Part shown: piece by piece, positions 10,793 to 24,174 of the stretch
Position numbering within the stretch: the first letter of the stretch is position 1
Layout: every line of letters starts with the position of its first letter
Origin: Ophiostoma sp. CBS 140.51
Lineage: Eukaryota; Ascomycota; Sordariomycetes; Ophiostomatales; Ophiostomataceae
Assembly (NCBI GenBank): GCA_029298735.1
Contig: JANSLP010000130.1
Span: forward strand, 19,048 to 83,047
Length of the DNA stretch: 64,000 nt
Reading direction: 5' to 3'
Made by a program: the position numbers and the translations under genes
The notes under the pieces: generated by a model
What the model was told of the DNA's origin: nothing
Seen by the model: the letters and a program-made list of their open reading frames with translations, nothing else
Databases searched by the model: none

Positions 10793-13049
10793 TCATAGAA
10801 GACCCTGGCTATACCGTCCAGCGTCTCGCGAATCGGGCGTGCTGCTAGGATATCCGTGGTGAACACGTCCATTCCAGTAGTTTCGCCGAGAATCCTCTTT
10901 ATATGAGGAGTCAAAGGAAGTTCCAGGGTATTCGGAGGGTGTGATAACGGAGCGAGAAGAGTATGGACTCGGATTGTACGACGAGCCGCTCGAGTGAGAG
11001 CCATTGCCATTGCTTTCGTGGTGGTTCGTGCTCCCATTGCCGTTGTGATTTGATTGATACGAAGATGACGTTGTAGACGATGGCCCTGTTGCGCTGTAGT
11101 AGTTGGACACCGCACTGCCAGAGCTGCTGGATGTAGACGATAAAGATGAAGGGCCACCGATAATCGATGGCGACTTAATGCCGGCTAAATTCGTCACCGG
11201 GTTGGATGCAGCGGATGAGCTAACCACGGAAGAGTAGGGAACTGGAGGGGGGCTCTTGGGACGTGCTGTTGAGGCTGGTGCTGTTGCTGTTGTTGTCGTT
11301 GATGAATCATGCGGGGAAACGTGTGCGGTCGCTTGCAGGAAAGCCGGGTTGTTGGGCTGCTGCTTGAAGATGGGATCATAGCCGGCGCAGTCGCGCTTCG
11401 ACTTCTTGCAGTTGTTGCAGGTGGGGTGTGTTTCGTCGCACTGTATTTCGCACAAAGGTTAGAACTGATGCACAGTTTCATCGTTGAAATTAGAGTAAAA
11501 AGACCAGTGACAAAATGTAATGCAGAGAAGGCAGTCCCCTTAAACCGACACGGCGCAAGTCTCGACGAGATCGAGAAAAATTGATCATGCACAATTTTCG
11601 AACGCGAACCATATCCACTTGGATAGACGTGTATTCGTTTTAGAAACACACTTTTCTCAAAAGAGGGAAAACGAGAAATAAGAAAAAAAGCCAAGCACAG
11701 AAACGAGATGCACGAGCAGGCGTGGTTGTACAAACGTGCGTGCAGGCGGGAAGGGAAGCCTGCGATTCAATGTTTGGTTCCGGCGAACGGACGGATCCGC
11801 GCTGGCGGGGAAAGACAACCAAATACAACAAACACAAGATATGGTAGCCGCACGCACTGTTCTTGTGGCCCTTTGCGTCCCAGGACCTCGCTGCCGGATT
11901 TTGGCCTTCAATTCTCAGTGCGAAACAACGAGCATAGGCACTCGCCTGAGGGTGGACTCATTGTTTTGGTGTCCCATTCGCACCAAGAACTCGGCCAGTC
12001 GTATCTCGGGTCTGACCAAAGTTGCGTTCGCCTAGCTTCGTGTGCCTCTGTTGTGCTCCCCCGGGCTCTGCACTTCTCGTCCCTTCTGGGTCTAACAGCA
12101 CGGATAGTCGTGTAACTAATCCGAGCAATAAAAGACTAAAGAGCAATTGGGATTCGAGGCATCCGTACCCGCGAGAACTGGGAGAATGTGCATAAATAGC
12201 ACAGGAGAGAAGAGTGCAAAATAAAGAACATAAAGAACGAAATAACGACGTAAAAGAACAAGCATTTCCAACGTTAGCGTGGAACTCACCTTGATGCGCC
12301 GTTTCCGGCAGGTCATGCAGCCAGTTTTTGTGCGGCGCTTGATTTCCTAAGCATGAGTTAGCACAGCATAGTTTTGGATACAGGAGATGAGACTGGGTAT
12401 CAAAGTAGCAAGACTGTACCTTCTTATGGCGAAGGCCTCCGATTGCGAATGACGGCATCCGCAGATCACTACTGTGGCCGTGGTGGTGACCATAGCTGGA
12501 AAAAGAAGGAAGACCGTGCGGTGAGATTCCATACGGCGGTGGTATGGAGAAGAATGGCAACGGGCCGGGCGGCAGGCTCGGTGGTCCAGGATAGGGCGAA
12601 GAGTGTAAGCTGCTGCTCGATGACGGGTGTAGTGGGTCAATAGTCCGCATGCTGGGCAAAGACGGGATCGAGTTGTTCGTCGGCGGCGGTGGCTGCGCGG
12701 TGATGGGGGACGGATGATACAGGTCGCTGACGCCGATACCTGGGTTGCCCGGCCCTTGGTGACTTCCAATGCTTTGACTGCTGTGCGATGGGTAGTATGG
12801 GTGGCTTGAGTGTCCTGATGAGCTTATTGAGGATGTTGGCGGTGGCGGCTGTTGGTGTTGCTGTTGGTGTTGCTGGTGCTGGTGCTGGTGCTGATGTTGA
12901 TGTTGATGATGTTGTTGATGATGCTGGTGCTGGTGTTGTGATGACGGCGGTGGCGGAGGGTGCTGGTATGAAGACGGTCCCGAGTAACTCATGCTGCTGC
13001 TTTCGGAGAGGCGAGGCAAGCCCGCGTGATGAGACGGGTGGCTCGACAT
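10793..13049 (-). CDS. Zn(II)2Cys6 transcription factor, His/Gln-rich N-terminus
   Basis: This is a fungal binuclear-cluster DNA-binding regulator. Three exons join in phase: 13049-12420, 12346-12290 and 11440-10793, giving about 444 aa. Introns are 73 bp (AAG|GTACAG ... TTAG|G) and an unusually long 849 bp (AAG|GTGAGT ... ACAG|T). Both flank the small exon coding KRRTKTGCMTCRKRRIK. The spliced cluster reads C-x2-C-x6-C-x6-C-x2-C-x6-C. The N-terminus is Ser/Pro-rich and has a His/Gln repeat tract at about 12845-12960. After the finger (CAGYDPIFKQQ) the protein is Ser/Thr/Asn-rich. No fungal-TF regulatory domain is seen. The 3' end is uncertain: another frame ending at 10780 (FYERDF) looks more protein-like. 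It can be joined by a candidate intron running from GTACAA at about 10985 to AG at about 10900. Confidence 0.8.
11441..12289 (-). other. 849-bp intron in the Zn2Cys6 gene
   Basis: The donor GTGAGT follows the codon for the last residue before the third cluster Cys, and the acceptor ACAG precedes the TGC GAC codons. Splitting the cluster at this residue is a common intron position in this family, which supports the call. The length is roughly ten times that of other introns in the window. Short open frames inside it have no domain. Confidence 0.75.
12845..12960 (-). repeat. His/Gln-coding trinucleotide repeat
   Basis: On the coding (minus) strand CAx/CAG triplets encode alternating His and Gln runs in the Zn2Cys6 regulator's N-terminus. 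Such tracts often vary in length between strains. Confidence 0.85.
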
Positions 13050-14264
13050 GGTGAAAGAAGGCAGGAAGGCTGGCAGGCAGGGGGAAATGAAGATGCTGCT
13101 GAGGATGCCGGTGAGATGTGATGGAAGACGCGTCTCGTGGTGGGTGTGCTGAAGCGGCGCTGGACTTGCCGAGGGCGAGCAAGTAGTCGCAAAGTTTATC
13201 GTTAAGATTCTGGCGAGAAATGTCGCTACGATAGAATTGAAATCACGGCCAATATCGTCGAGTCCGCGTAGAGATTCGAAAGAACTGAGGTAAGAGCGTC
13301 GAGGCTCGTTTCCGGCCTGCGCTGCGGTTACCAACTATATCGAGCGGCGCAGTTCATCGCTTGTGCGAATTAGAAATATTAACGTCGATATATGCGAATA
13401 AACGCGATGTGGCCGTGTACTTGAACGCGTCCGTAATGTGTCCTGGTCTGAGATCACTGTCGATTGGCGTTGTCTTGCGCCTTCTTGCTGGTATGTGTTG
13501 TGTGTTGCGAAGTTCTCTTATGTTTAATGTGATGCAAAGGCGTACGCGATGATTGAATTTCGGAAAGTGTAGTTGTCAATGTCAATGTCTGTTGTTTGTC
13601 GTCAAATGCTTCAAACTGCTATCGAGTGGTGCGGTGAAGTGCGTTGTCATCGAAGTGTTGTGTGTGGTTGGAAGACTACGCAGTGGAGTTTAAAAGGAAC
13701 GAGAAGGAAGTGCGCCAGGCCAATGTTTTAATTAGGTCGATTTTCTTCACATGGGTAACCATATGTGCAACGACCTTTGTCCTGGAGCCATGGTTTCCAA
13801 CTCAGCAATCAATGAACACTACGAAATATGATTATTGGGCGTGCGACTTGGGAAAGGAGCGACCGACAAGGGAGTGACAAGGGAAGGGGGCCCAAACGGG
13901 GGCTGATGGGTGGGAGAGGTAAAGAGCGACCAGGGGTGCAGCGCAACCGTGGGCCGGTTCTGGAGCCTATTCACTTTTGGCTGGGGGGTATTAGGAGCTA
14001 AACTTGTGAGCGAGCTGGATGTGGGGGGTACAGAGCGGAAAGCAGAAATCAAACAAGAAAAGGGGGGCGTGAGGGTAAAAAGGCCGCAATTGCACAACAA
14101 AGAAAGGATCTGTCGTGGGAAAAAGAAAGCACGCCGTCTGGAGCAAGCAGAATCAAAAAGCAATTTCCTCCTTTCTCGCGAGCAAGCGCTGGTGGTGGGC
14201 AGAATGGGAGAGGACACCCATCCGTTTTTGTTCTTTTGAAATTTGTCGTTCTCGCCATGTGCCT

Positions 14265-14283
14265 TCTCTCTCTCTCTCTCTCT
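14265..14283. repeat. (CT)n microsatellite
   Basis: About nine CT units in the intergenic desert. Confidence 0.85.
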
Positions 14284-17200
14284 TCATGGAAACACTCCGG
14301 AAACTACTTCGTACACAGTGCAGTCATATTCTTCGTTTTCTCTCCCTCGACGCTCGCCAACTTCTTTTTTTTCAACTTCAACCCCGGTTCTTGACCCCAT
14401 GCGACCGCGGCTGCAGGAATAGGCCAGAGTCAGCAGTAGACTCAGCAGTCCAGTCCAAAAGGGTATGCAGCCGACGCTGTGAGGGGGCGTGCGTGCGCCA
14501 AGGATATGAGCGGCGGCCAAAAATGGTCGCTTGGGACTAGCGCTGGTACGCTGGAAAACAGGGCCCTTCCTTCTGTTATTTTTATTCACACCCAGATACG
14601 AAATGGCCGGAGCTTGGCCATATCCGAATGCAGGGTGCTTTCTTGCTTCGTGGAGCGTAGTCTCCTGAGGACATGGTAAGGTTCCCGGGATATGGAGCCG
14701 ATGATGTTTATCTCACGTCTACTTCAACCACTTAATCTCGAGCATACTCCGTAGAGGCATCTACGATATTTCACAAAAGTCTACTGAGTACGTCGCAGAG
14801 TGCACGCCATCTGCTTGCTGTGCTGGTTTGCTTCAGAGACTCCCAGAGACGAGGACAAGCGGCATTTGTGCAGCAGATGCACAACGCGAGTGGGATGGAT
14901 GATGGTGGGCTGGCCATGGGTGTTGTGCAGCCATGTGCATCTTGGGTCCAGGGCATCACCCAAGGCTGGCAGGCGGGCCCTGCCTGTGCACCTTCCGGCT
15001 GTGATTCGGTCAAGTGTACGAAATACACGCGGGGACCTGTCCAGTCCCAATGCCTAGGTACCTAGCACTGCTTTCCCTTCACCTTTCCCCAGTCTACCTG
15101 GTTCTGATTGTTTGCTGTTTTCTCATTTTTGCTCCTTCCCCCGACTCCATGGTTGCATAGTCTTTGGCTCTTCCTGCAGTCCCTGAATCTGGTATTATTT
15201 TTATGTGCATCTCATCTTGGATCTCCCTATTTCTTCTCCGTGCTTCCCAATTTACCAACTGTTGATTTCTGCTCTCTTATTCTCATGTGAACCGTTGGCA
15301 ACTTGGTCTGTTTGATTTTATCTGCTACTCCTATCATCAGAGACAAAATAATAGTAAATCTGAACTTACAACTCATTCTCCTTCTAGAGCCCTGCAACTC
15401 TCCGCTTCGCCTCGCTTCGCCCTCGCCTCGTCTCCCCACCTCCCGTAGTTCAACAAACCTCTCCTCTTTCCCCAGGGTTGTGGGAATTTTTATCGTTTAC
15501 GCTAAATACACCGTCAAAGGTTGCGATTCACACCACCCACTTTTGGCTACTCAATGCCTTTCTGTACCAATAATCTTGTCTCCGAGAAGGTCCATCCCTT
15601 GCGTCCAGTAGACTGGTTCTATGGTACTTGGCTCCTTCCTATTTGCTAAGCGAACTCGTCCCGGCCCAAGCCAACAGACGTTGACAACGTTTCCTCAAGC
15701 GGGTTTTGTGACTTGATCGTTAAAAGTTACGCGTAAAATAATTTTGGAAGCAAATATATCTTGTAGTCAACAATGAATGAGGTGGTGCCTGGCATTTTAC
15801 GACGCAGACTCGTCGACACCAGTTTTCGGTCAAGAGAACTGCTCATCGAGGTCAAACGCCACATCTCATACTCCGTACACGAAATGCAAATCGGTTCCAT
15901 CTGGTCATCCGTCTGGGGGTGGCCGGTTGAGCACCTGGGGATGAGATGCGGGTGTATCTACTGTAAGGCGGAAACAACTACATATCGTGTTAAGAATATA
16001 TCTTGCAGAAGAGACAGTGGAGTATGAGTTCAGAGCACAGCAAGGAGGACGAAAATGAAAGAAGTTAATAAAGGTGGGGAAAAAAGAAAAAAGAGGAAAA
16101 GAAAAAAGAAAAGAATGATGGAAGGACAAACGAAATAAAAAGCGGTAAGACAGGGGTCTACCTGGCTGAGATGAGGAGGGGTGTGTGGTCTCTGGGAGTG
16201 TGTAGCCAAAATTGATTGGGGGTTATGTGTATGTGAGTGTGTGATGTTTTCTTTTCGCTCTGAATTTGCAGCTCAAACAGCCAAGATAGGCGGCGGGTGA
16301 GTCGAGGCAATCATGCCGGGGCTGGAGGCCGCAATTCCAAGATGGAAGAAGCAAGCGAGCGCGGGGAGGCAGAAACAGAAGCGACGGCTTGTCGAAGCAC
16401 GGAACGGCAAGGGAAATCCAACATCTCAAAGAAAAACGTAAAATAAAGTATGGGGAAGCCGTGTGCAAGTTCGTGACGACAACTGAAAGCTGGACTCGCT
16501 GGATAAATAAGAATCAAAAAGAGGAAAACGACAAAGGGGGTGTGGGGAGTTGGGAAAAGTAGGCCAGGAAAACCCACAAAAGAGAGGGCGGGAACCAGGG
16601 TGCAGTGTGGATTACAGCGGACCACAACACAACACACAACACAGGGCAGAAAATGGAGGTATTGGAGACAAATCAGACAACAGATGGATTGCCCATTGCA
16701 CTTTTTTCTTCTCCCTCTTTCTCTTCTCGTTGCACCTCTGAGGATCGGTGCATGCACGGCAGGGTGTGGCGTTATTGGTACATAGCTTGAGGAAGACGGA
16801 GGTCGAGCCCAGGAAGACAGGAGCCCAGGACGAGGGTAATTCAGACTGGGACCAGGGCTGTTCAACAGACGAGAAAGGCGAGAATAAAGATACCCGTTTT
16901 CTGTCATCCTGCCCGCCTGTCCTGTTGGTCTGGATCACTCCCAGCCTTTTTGTCCTTTATTTGCTTGACTCGTCGATCTGCCTATGAAAAGCAACTTGAT
17001 CGAACCCTCTCGCCGGGTCGTTCGCCGTGCATGTGCCTACGGAGTACTCGAATGAGCATAAAAAAATGCTTGTTGAGCCTGGCAAATTGCGACGGCAACA
17101 TAAACCGCAGTGCTACCGCGACATTAAACACTTTCCGACATAGGATCCCCAATGCGGATTACCTCGTCACACGCAGCCCAGAGGCGCAGATACATACATA

Positions 17201-20200
17201 CACAGTACATGCCGCCGTAGCACGGAAGCACACATAACTGTACTCCATACGACTTATTTCAGTACACGATTCGTAAGTCATACACACTGCCCTCTCCCTC
17301 ATATCTTTGGCTCGGCATCCCCTCGTGCATCGAATCTTGGATCTCTCTTCCGTGCAGCTCACCATTGCAGCTTGCAGTATGGGTAATAAAATGTCGCCAG
17401 ACTCGACCACCCGTTTTACATGACTGCTTTGTTGGGTTTGCTGCTGTCTGGAGTAAAGAAGCAGATAAATAGAATAGAAAATCGGAGATCAGGAGCTATG
17501 GCCAGGTCAAAGAGAGAGCCCTTCCAAAGGGTGGTGCCCTTGGTCCCATCTGGTCTTGGTCTTGGTCTTGCCAGCCATCGTTCAGCACACGATGGGGCAG
17601 TAGCGTACGATCAGTGGAAATCATGATTTACACCTTCCCCCTTTCTCCCTCGATGATTTGCGCTTCCCGCGCTGTCATCGATGGTGTATCCTGGCACCTG
17701 AAACTTCCTTCTTGATCTTCGCTCATAATACTTCGTAGGATTTGATGAAGTCGTATTCGATGCAATTGTCTCAGCCGCTCCCAACATGTAGATTGTTTCC
17801 GACATCGATTGTTTCTTTTCAACGGGCCTTTTCTTGTCTTCACTTTATTTTCCATGTGCTCCCAATGCCTTCCCTCCTTAACTTCTGCCGCGTGAGCCTC
17901 ACGAAGACGCTGGCTTTAACGCGGTGAAACCCACTTGCTGTTATCCCCCCTTCCGTGGCTTTTTGTCTTTATTGTACACATTGCGATAGCAAGTACAAGT
18001 ACAGGTACGTCGTAGACAATAGACAGACTTAAGTACCATCTGCGCTCCATACGATATGGGTTTCTGTGCTCTGTATCTCCTCAGCACCAGTGCAGGGCTA
18101 TTAGACGCCACTCCTGGTCACGACGCAATAAACTCGCCGTCCAGTCTTCTCCACACTGCCCAGTCCGAGGACTGAACATCGCGAGGCCTGCTTCGCGCTC
18201 GTACGGTGTCTATAACCCTGCCCGTGCTCTACATCAGTCATTGCGTCTTCTCATCTAGCTTGCCATCCGCACAAGAGATTATCGTGAGTTGATAGTGTAT
18301 TGTATACTTTAGTCAGGTTCATTGTCTAATAAATTTGTTAGCTCTTAATTTAAAAAGACACTACAACACGCAATGAGTATCAAAAGATCATACGTCGTAA
18401 GATATCAAGAGGTTATCTGTCCTGCGGGTCTGCAGGTTAAGCTTGTATTGTTTGCTCAGTCCGAGTACGAAAGACGGTGGATATCATTCGAAGTGTGTAC
18501 TCTCGAGACCCAAGATCGAAGCCTGCTGTGTCGCAGCGACGGAAAGAGCTCCGTAGCTTTGGCTAGCGTCACAAGCCAGTGCCAAGCAGAGCCGAAAAAA
18601 ACAGCCTGCCCGCCCGGCCTGGCTCCAACCATATCCACAGCTCCACGCCCCGAGGTTAGCGCGTTCAGAGCACATGGCTTTTTAAGGCGCGAAGTCCCAG
18701 GAGTATTTTGTCTCGTTTTTATTTACTTTGTTATTAATCGATTCTTCTTCTGTCTCTCCTTTTGACCTCCGTCGTCACTTCACTTTCCGTGTCTTATCTT
18801 CTTCCTTTTTTCCAGCGCGTCACAATATCGACATCTCCGCACCCCGTGCATCGTCGCCGGATGATGCTCGGCGTGGCTCTCCCGGCAATCTCTGTTTCTC
18901 CTCCTAAAAAGGCTCACGGGCTGGAAGCGAACGATAAACGGAGGCGACGGTGCCAGAGCTAGCGGGCTAACAGGCCCCCCTTTCCTCTCGCCTATTTTCA
19001 CACTACGACGTCGCAGTTGAGGAAGGAAGGCGCCATGAAAGCACGGTTGTTTTTTACTTCTGGGCTCCTCTCAGGGCCCTTTCTAACTTGGGCCTACCGC
19101 CGCGCGCATCTTCTCTCCCCTTCTGTCTTCTTGGGGCGATCAGACCTTCCTTTGCCTTTGTCTCATCACTCAGGAATGATGTTCCCCACTTTCACACGTC
19201 AAAACCCGAGAGCTGCAATGTGATGAAAAAGAGAGGGCAGCATTGGAAATGGTTTGTGGTCTTCTACACAGGCCTGTTGGATACGCATTCACAAACTGGA
19301 TGCAACTCCCAAATGCCTGCAAATTCCCCCTTGAAGCAGCGATGCCTAATCAGTCCTGGCCATGGCAAGAAGAGTGCATGGTCATACTGGAATCAACAAT
19401 GAAAAACCAGTGCATGGGAAGGAAAAAGAAAGCATATTGACATTATCCTTAACCAACAAACACAAAAGCCCAGTCATGGGCCAGCACTCGCTTTGTTCGG
19501 ATGACCCCTTACCGTTCACTTGGGCACCTCCCAGAAGTTCTTACAATACCCGACGATGGGGGCTGAAGAGAAAAGAAAATAAGTCTCAAAAAAACGCGGT
19601 TTTGTTTCTTCTGTCCTCCTTTGCTTTCTTTTTGGGCTGAAGGCCACTTTTTGGTATCCTACTCTTATTGTTCGGGGAATAGGGTCAAAAAAGAAAGCTG
19701 ACGATAAATCAGCACGAAAACAGAGGCCCACAGCAACTCCGTCATACGTTTTCTCTTTTCGAGTCCTTCCATTCCTTCCTTCTCCTCCGCTCAACACCCT
19801 GAGATTCCGCACCCATACCTATTTCGGTATCTCTCCTGCCCGGAGTTTTTCGGTCGCGAAAGCTCATTTGTGTTGAGGGAAAGAAGGAAATCAGTTTTCG
19901 CTTGTTCTTTCTATTTCCAGGTAAAGACATACGACGCCATGAACCAAATATGCTAATGAACCAAATACATCTTCCAAAGTCGGTGAAGCCGTCCATATTC
20001 ACATCCCGGCCTGCCACATGGTCTGTCCCCAGCAAGATCCTCCCTAGCTGAGTCCGCTCGCATTATCAGCCGACACCTACTTCGTGTGTCCATTCCCAAG
20101 GACTTGTCACGATCGGCTCCGAATTGTATTTTTGTATTTCGAAAGATATTTTTCTGCTTCAAACTGTCTTTCAAAGTCCCCTCATTCCGTTCTTTGACCC

Positions 20201-23200
20201 CAACACAAGCTTCATCTCGCGCTCCCCACACCGCACTCCTTATGTTCTCAGTCTTTTCATATTCTCTCCATCTGGATCGTTGGGATTATTGTGGCCGGTT
20301 TTATCCTCGCGCCAAAGCGGTTCCTCCACATACAAATGCAGACTGCGTCGACCAGGAGTCGTAACCCTCTATTCACCCGTCAGGGTGGAGTGGAGGCCTC
20401 TTGCAACATGTTTTTGGTGACTTGTTGATGTTTTACCATGTTCATCGTCACATTTCCTTTGCGGTCAAGTGCTGTAATAAATGGTGTCGGTCGTATCATC
20501 GATGATTGATGTTTTTGTCCCGTCGTTTGCTTACATCCAACTTCCTTTCGCCCTATATACACGTCGCAAAGCCTTCACTATCATCCGGCCATGTATAGTG
20601 TCCCCATTCTGATATTGTTCGTTGGCCATCTTCTCCTGGGAAATTAATTGTGCCTTGTCCATGCATCCCGGGTACAGTCTTGTCTCGAACGGTCCGGCTT
20701 GCTGTATGCCGCATGCCAGGCACACCGTTTGGGCCTTTCGTCTAATGTGCCCCGAGGAGCGGTCAACAGGGGCGGGGGGGTGGCGGCCATAAAACCATCG
20801 AACTAGTGTGCTATGTTATATATAAGAGTTCTTCTTGATATTGCTGCTGCGATTTACCCGACTCGTTGAGGGCGTGTTCTTTCGGATGTTCGTAGATGGA
20901 CAGGCTATTTGAAATGTTTGTTTCGTTTTGCCCGCCTGTCCATTACCCATCTTTTCCGTCCGATAAAGCCACCAGAGATGGGTATATTTCATGGAAGTAT
21001 GTCGTGGAAGCGAGCTCGCCTCTTGTTTCTTCCATTTGCCCTTTATCTTTTTTTAACTCAATTTTCATGTCCCCGTCCCCCTTGCACCCATGTGGCGGCC
21101 GCGTGACAAACTCCATGCCATGCCGCCTTAGCTCCGGTCCCGTCCTCTTACGAAGAGTGCAGCATTGGGTGCTTAAAGTGGTTCGAATATAGCCAGATCT
21201 GGTTTCCCATGGACCTCCCACTCCCCCATCCATGCTGCATGTACGTAGTCAAGGGGACAATACGGCACAGCTCTAATTTCGCTAGCACAACCGTTCGCAT
21301 GTAGCCGCTTCTTCCCCTTGTCTTGCGTCTTCGTGCGCCGTCTTATTAGATGATTCTAGATTCCCGATATATAAGATACGTGCCGTTGGAACGTCCACAT
21401 GACAGCATATATTGGCCGATCCGATACGGGGGAAACGTGGACAAAACGAGATTCATAGAGCGGGCACATGGCATGAAATATGTCCGATGCCAACATGAAG
21501 TTCTTGTGGTAAAATGAATGATACGATAAGAGCAGTACATGTTCGGCACCTGCTTGTCCTGTCCCTCTAACCTCAAGGAAACGAAGGACAATGTGCTTCG
21601 CCTGTGGCGGCTTGTGCAGAACTCATCCTTCCATCCGCCCCGAGCCAGGGCAGACCCGTAGTGTGATCCCTTAGTAGGCGACCCAATGATACTCGCCTTA
21701 TTCAATAGTATGTGATGCTTCACTGCCCGGTGATGCATTCCTCCATACTGCTCCTTCTAGCTCATAGTGTTTGACTCTCAGGCCATATTTGGGCATTTGT
21801 GTATTGGTATCTGAGCTTTCATATGTTTTTGGTGGGTTGGCAACTCCTTGATGTGCTCGTCGGAGGGAAATGTTGTGTTCTTACCTGAAACATAATTAGT
21901 GCGCTGAGAGTGCTGATGTGAGCTGCAAGCAACGGGTGTTGATGAATATTGATGTCGGGATGATGCATGATTGTGTGCAGTGCAAGGCTGCGGATAAGCT
22001 TCAGTTGGCTGTGAGGCCATTGCCTCATCCATTGCGTTTAGTTAGCCAATAGCGGCTGGTACTCTGATCTCTCGCTTCGACTCGCTTGCGTGGTCATTGC
22101 AAGCATTACCCCTGGACAAAAAACGGGAGTGAGAAACCGTTAAGCATTATCCGTTTGTCCCAAAGGGCGTATGTCCGTTGCTGCGTCTTGGACTGTTTTC
22201 TACAGAACGTCTAGACCTACCATCTTTTATCTCTTCTTTTTCACTCCACACGTACGCGTCATACTGTAGCCAGAAACACTTTTGAGTCGAAGATGCGACT
22301 GGTGGCATGGCAAACCCCAAGTTATAGCCCGCTCATCCCTTTGCCCGCCGGATGCCACTTCTCGAGGCCATTGTCCGTCCTCAGTTGTGAGAGACATGTC
22401 CTTTGATGATCAAATGCAACACTCCTTTCAATTTGACTTTATTTTCTAACGGAAACACCGTGGCCATGCGAGCGGGAAGAAAAGAAATAAATTTACACAC
22501 ACCCCGCCTCGGACATGTTCATGGATTGCAAAGTAAGATGTGCATGGATAGAAATGAGAGTGTTTACGCTCGATGAGTGGTGGCGCTCGGGGATGGTATG
22601 CAACCATGGGGCATTAGCTTTTAACATACAGATGCTTATTTTTTTGGCTGAATTCAGGACGATCTCCGTATTAGCCTTTTCTCAAAATGACTGCACTATC
22701 CATATTGCTTAATTCCAAGGTTCAGTGTTTCATTCGCTTAACCGCTCCTGTCCCTAGGCCGTGAACGTCGATAGCACAAGTTCAATTTCTTGATATTGTC
22801 TTTATTTTGGCTCAGTGTTGTCTGTGTATGGACCTTTGTGATAGACCCTTAATGGACCGGACTCTCCAAAATGAATGGCCCAAAAACGAAGAGCTATGTA
22901 GAAATATTATCAAGTCCATCAGAACGAAATATCTGATATCTTAGAACAGCTTTGGTTACTCTTCTCATTACTTGCATTTTGTTCTGGCCCCCAAATTACG
23001 AGCACGAAGACGACACGTCTACTGTGCCCCGAAGCGAATGTTGAGACGGAAACGGCGATCACAAAAAGATAAGGCGGGAGCAGCACAAACTAGGCCCCCA
23101 TGGAAAGTAGATATGTCGGATGATGTGGTTATTCTTGTGTCTTTGTGACACAGTTTGGATTGTTACGATGATGCCTGGTTTGCTCTTTTTAACACATGGT

Positions 23201-23236
23201 TCTATCAATAATGAGGAAAATGGTCCCTTTGCGTTC

Positions 23237-23262
23237 TTTTTTTTTTTTTTTTTTTTTTTTTT
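23237..23262. repeat. poly(T) tract (26)
   Basis: Uninterrupted run of T in AT-rich intergenic DNA. Confidence 0.9.
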
Positions 23263-24174
23263 GTTAATTAATAACAGAGCAGAAATAAATACAAATAAAA
23301 ATAATGTAAAACAAAATGAAGTGAAAGCAAAAATGTCATAAGAAACCGAAAAGTTGCTGTGGTAAGCATATGTTTAATATTTATTTCAAAAATACAAAAA
23401 AAAAAATTGAGAATCATCAAGAGTAAACAAGTAGGCTATGCCTGATGGAAAACAAAGCGAGACAACAAAGGTTGCAGTATGGCATCAACAATTTGAGAAA
23501 AAGTCACAATATTCGTAGACATAGGTCGTAAATTTGTTGAAAAAATTATTCATTTTATAAACCAGACAGGCGATGATTTATCTCTTTGGAGTAAACCGTC
23601 CCCTAAGCCTATTTATGTGCTATATAGAAAGACTGACGTGGCCGGAATTAAAGCCAGTATCAATCTCCTGTTCTCAATACTTTTTGAGTATGTCATCACC
23701 CTTTCATGTGTGCCTTTATGTAGGTTCCCTTTGCGCAAAATAAATCGTAGTAAAACATCAAACCCGCGGTTTTAAAAAACAAAAAAAAATCAAGGCTCCT
23801 TTCCTATGCTGTTGAAAACATTTTTGTTGAAGAAAAAGAAAAATAGCGGGAGGGCAATTGCGGTGCAGGGAAGAGAGAAACTCTCTGAACGAGAGGAGGG
23901 AGACGAAGGAGGTCGATGAAGAAGGATACCGCAATGCCGCATGAAACAATGGAAATGCTTTTGGTAGAAAACTCCCCCGTTTTTCCCCGGTTGAAATGGG
24001 TATATGGTAAATTTTCTTTTCATAAACAACTTTGAAACGGCAAAATAAAAATCAAAAACACATCAATGGAAGGTTGGTCGCACTCATATCGTTAAGTATG
24101 AAGAGCGGCAGCACAGCCCAGAGATGATGGTGGCGGGTTTTGAGAGAAGGGATGAGAGGCGGGGTTCAGAGAAA

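Larger units (their letters stand above)
13050..24174. other. 11-kb gene desert upstream of the Zn2Cys6 gene
   Basis: I find no gene with a recognisable domain on either strand over about 11.1 kb. There is no tRNA that I can recognise. A (CT)n run lies at about 14265-14283 and a T26 run at 23237-23262, and the stretch from about 22.7 kb rightward is AT-rich. The region separates the start of the regulator gene (minus) from the end of AHCY (minus). It therefore should contain the regulator's promoter and possibly a long 5' leader, plus the AHCY 3' UTR. Multi-exon genes with very short exons, or noncoding transcripts, cannot be excluded. Confidence 0.45.

Noticed and set aside
16311..16907. 198-codon open frame on the minus strand with hydrophobic runs
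   Set aside because: The hydrophobic stretch comes from pyrimidine-rich DNA and the codon pattern is not protein-like; no family resemblance.
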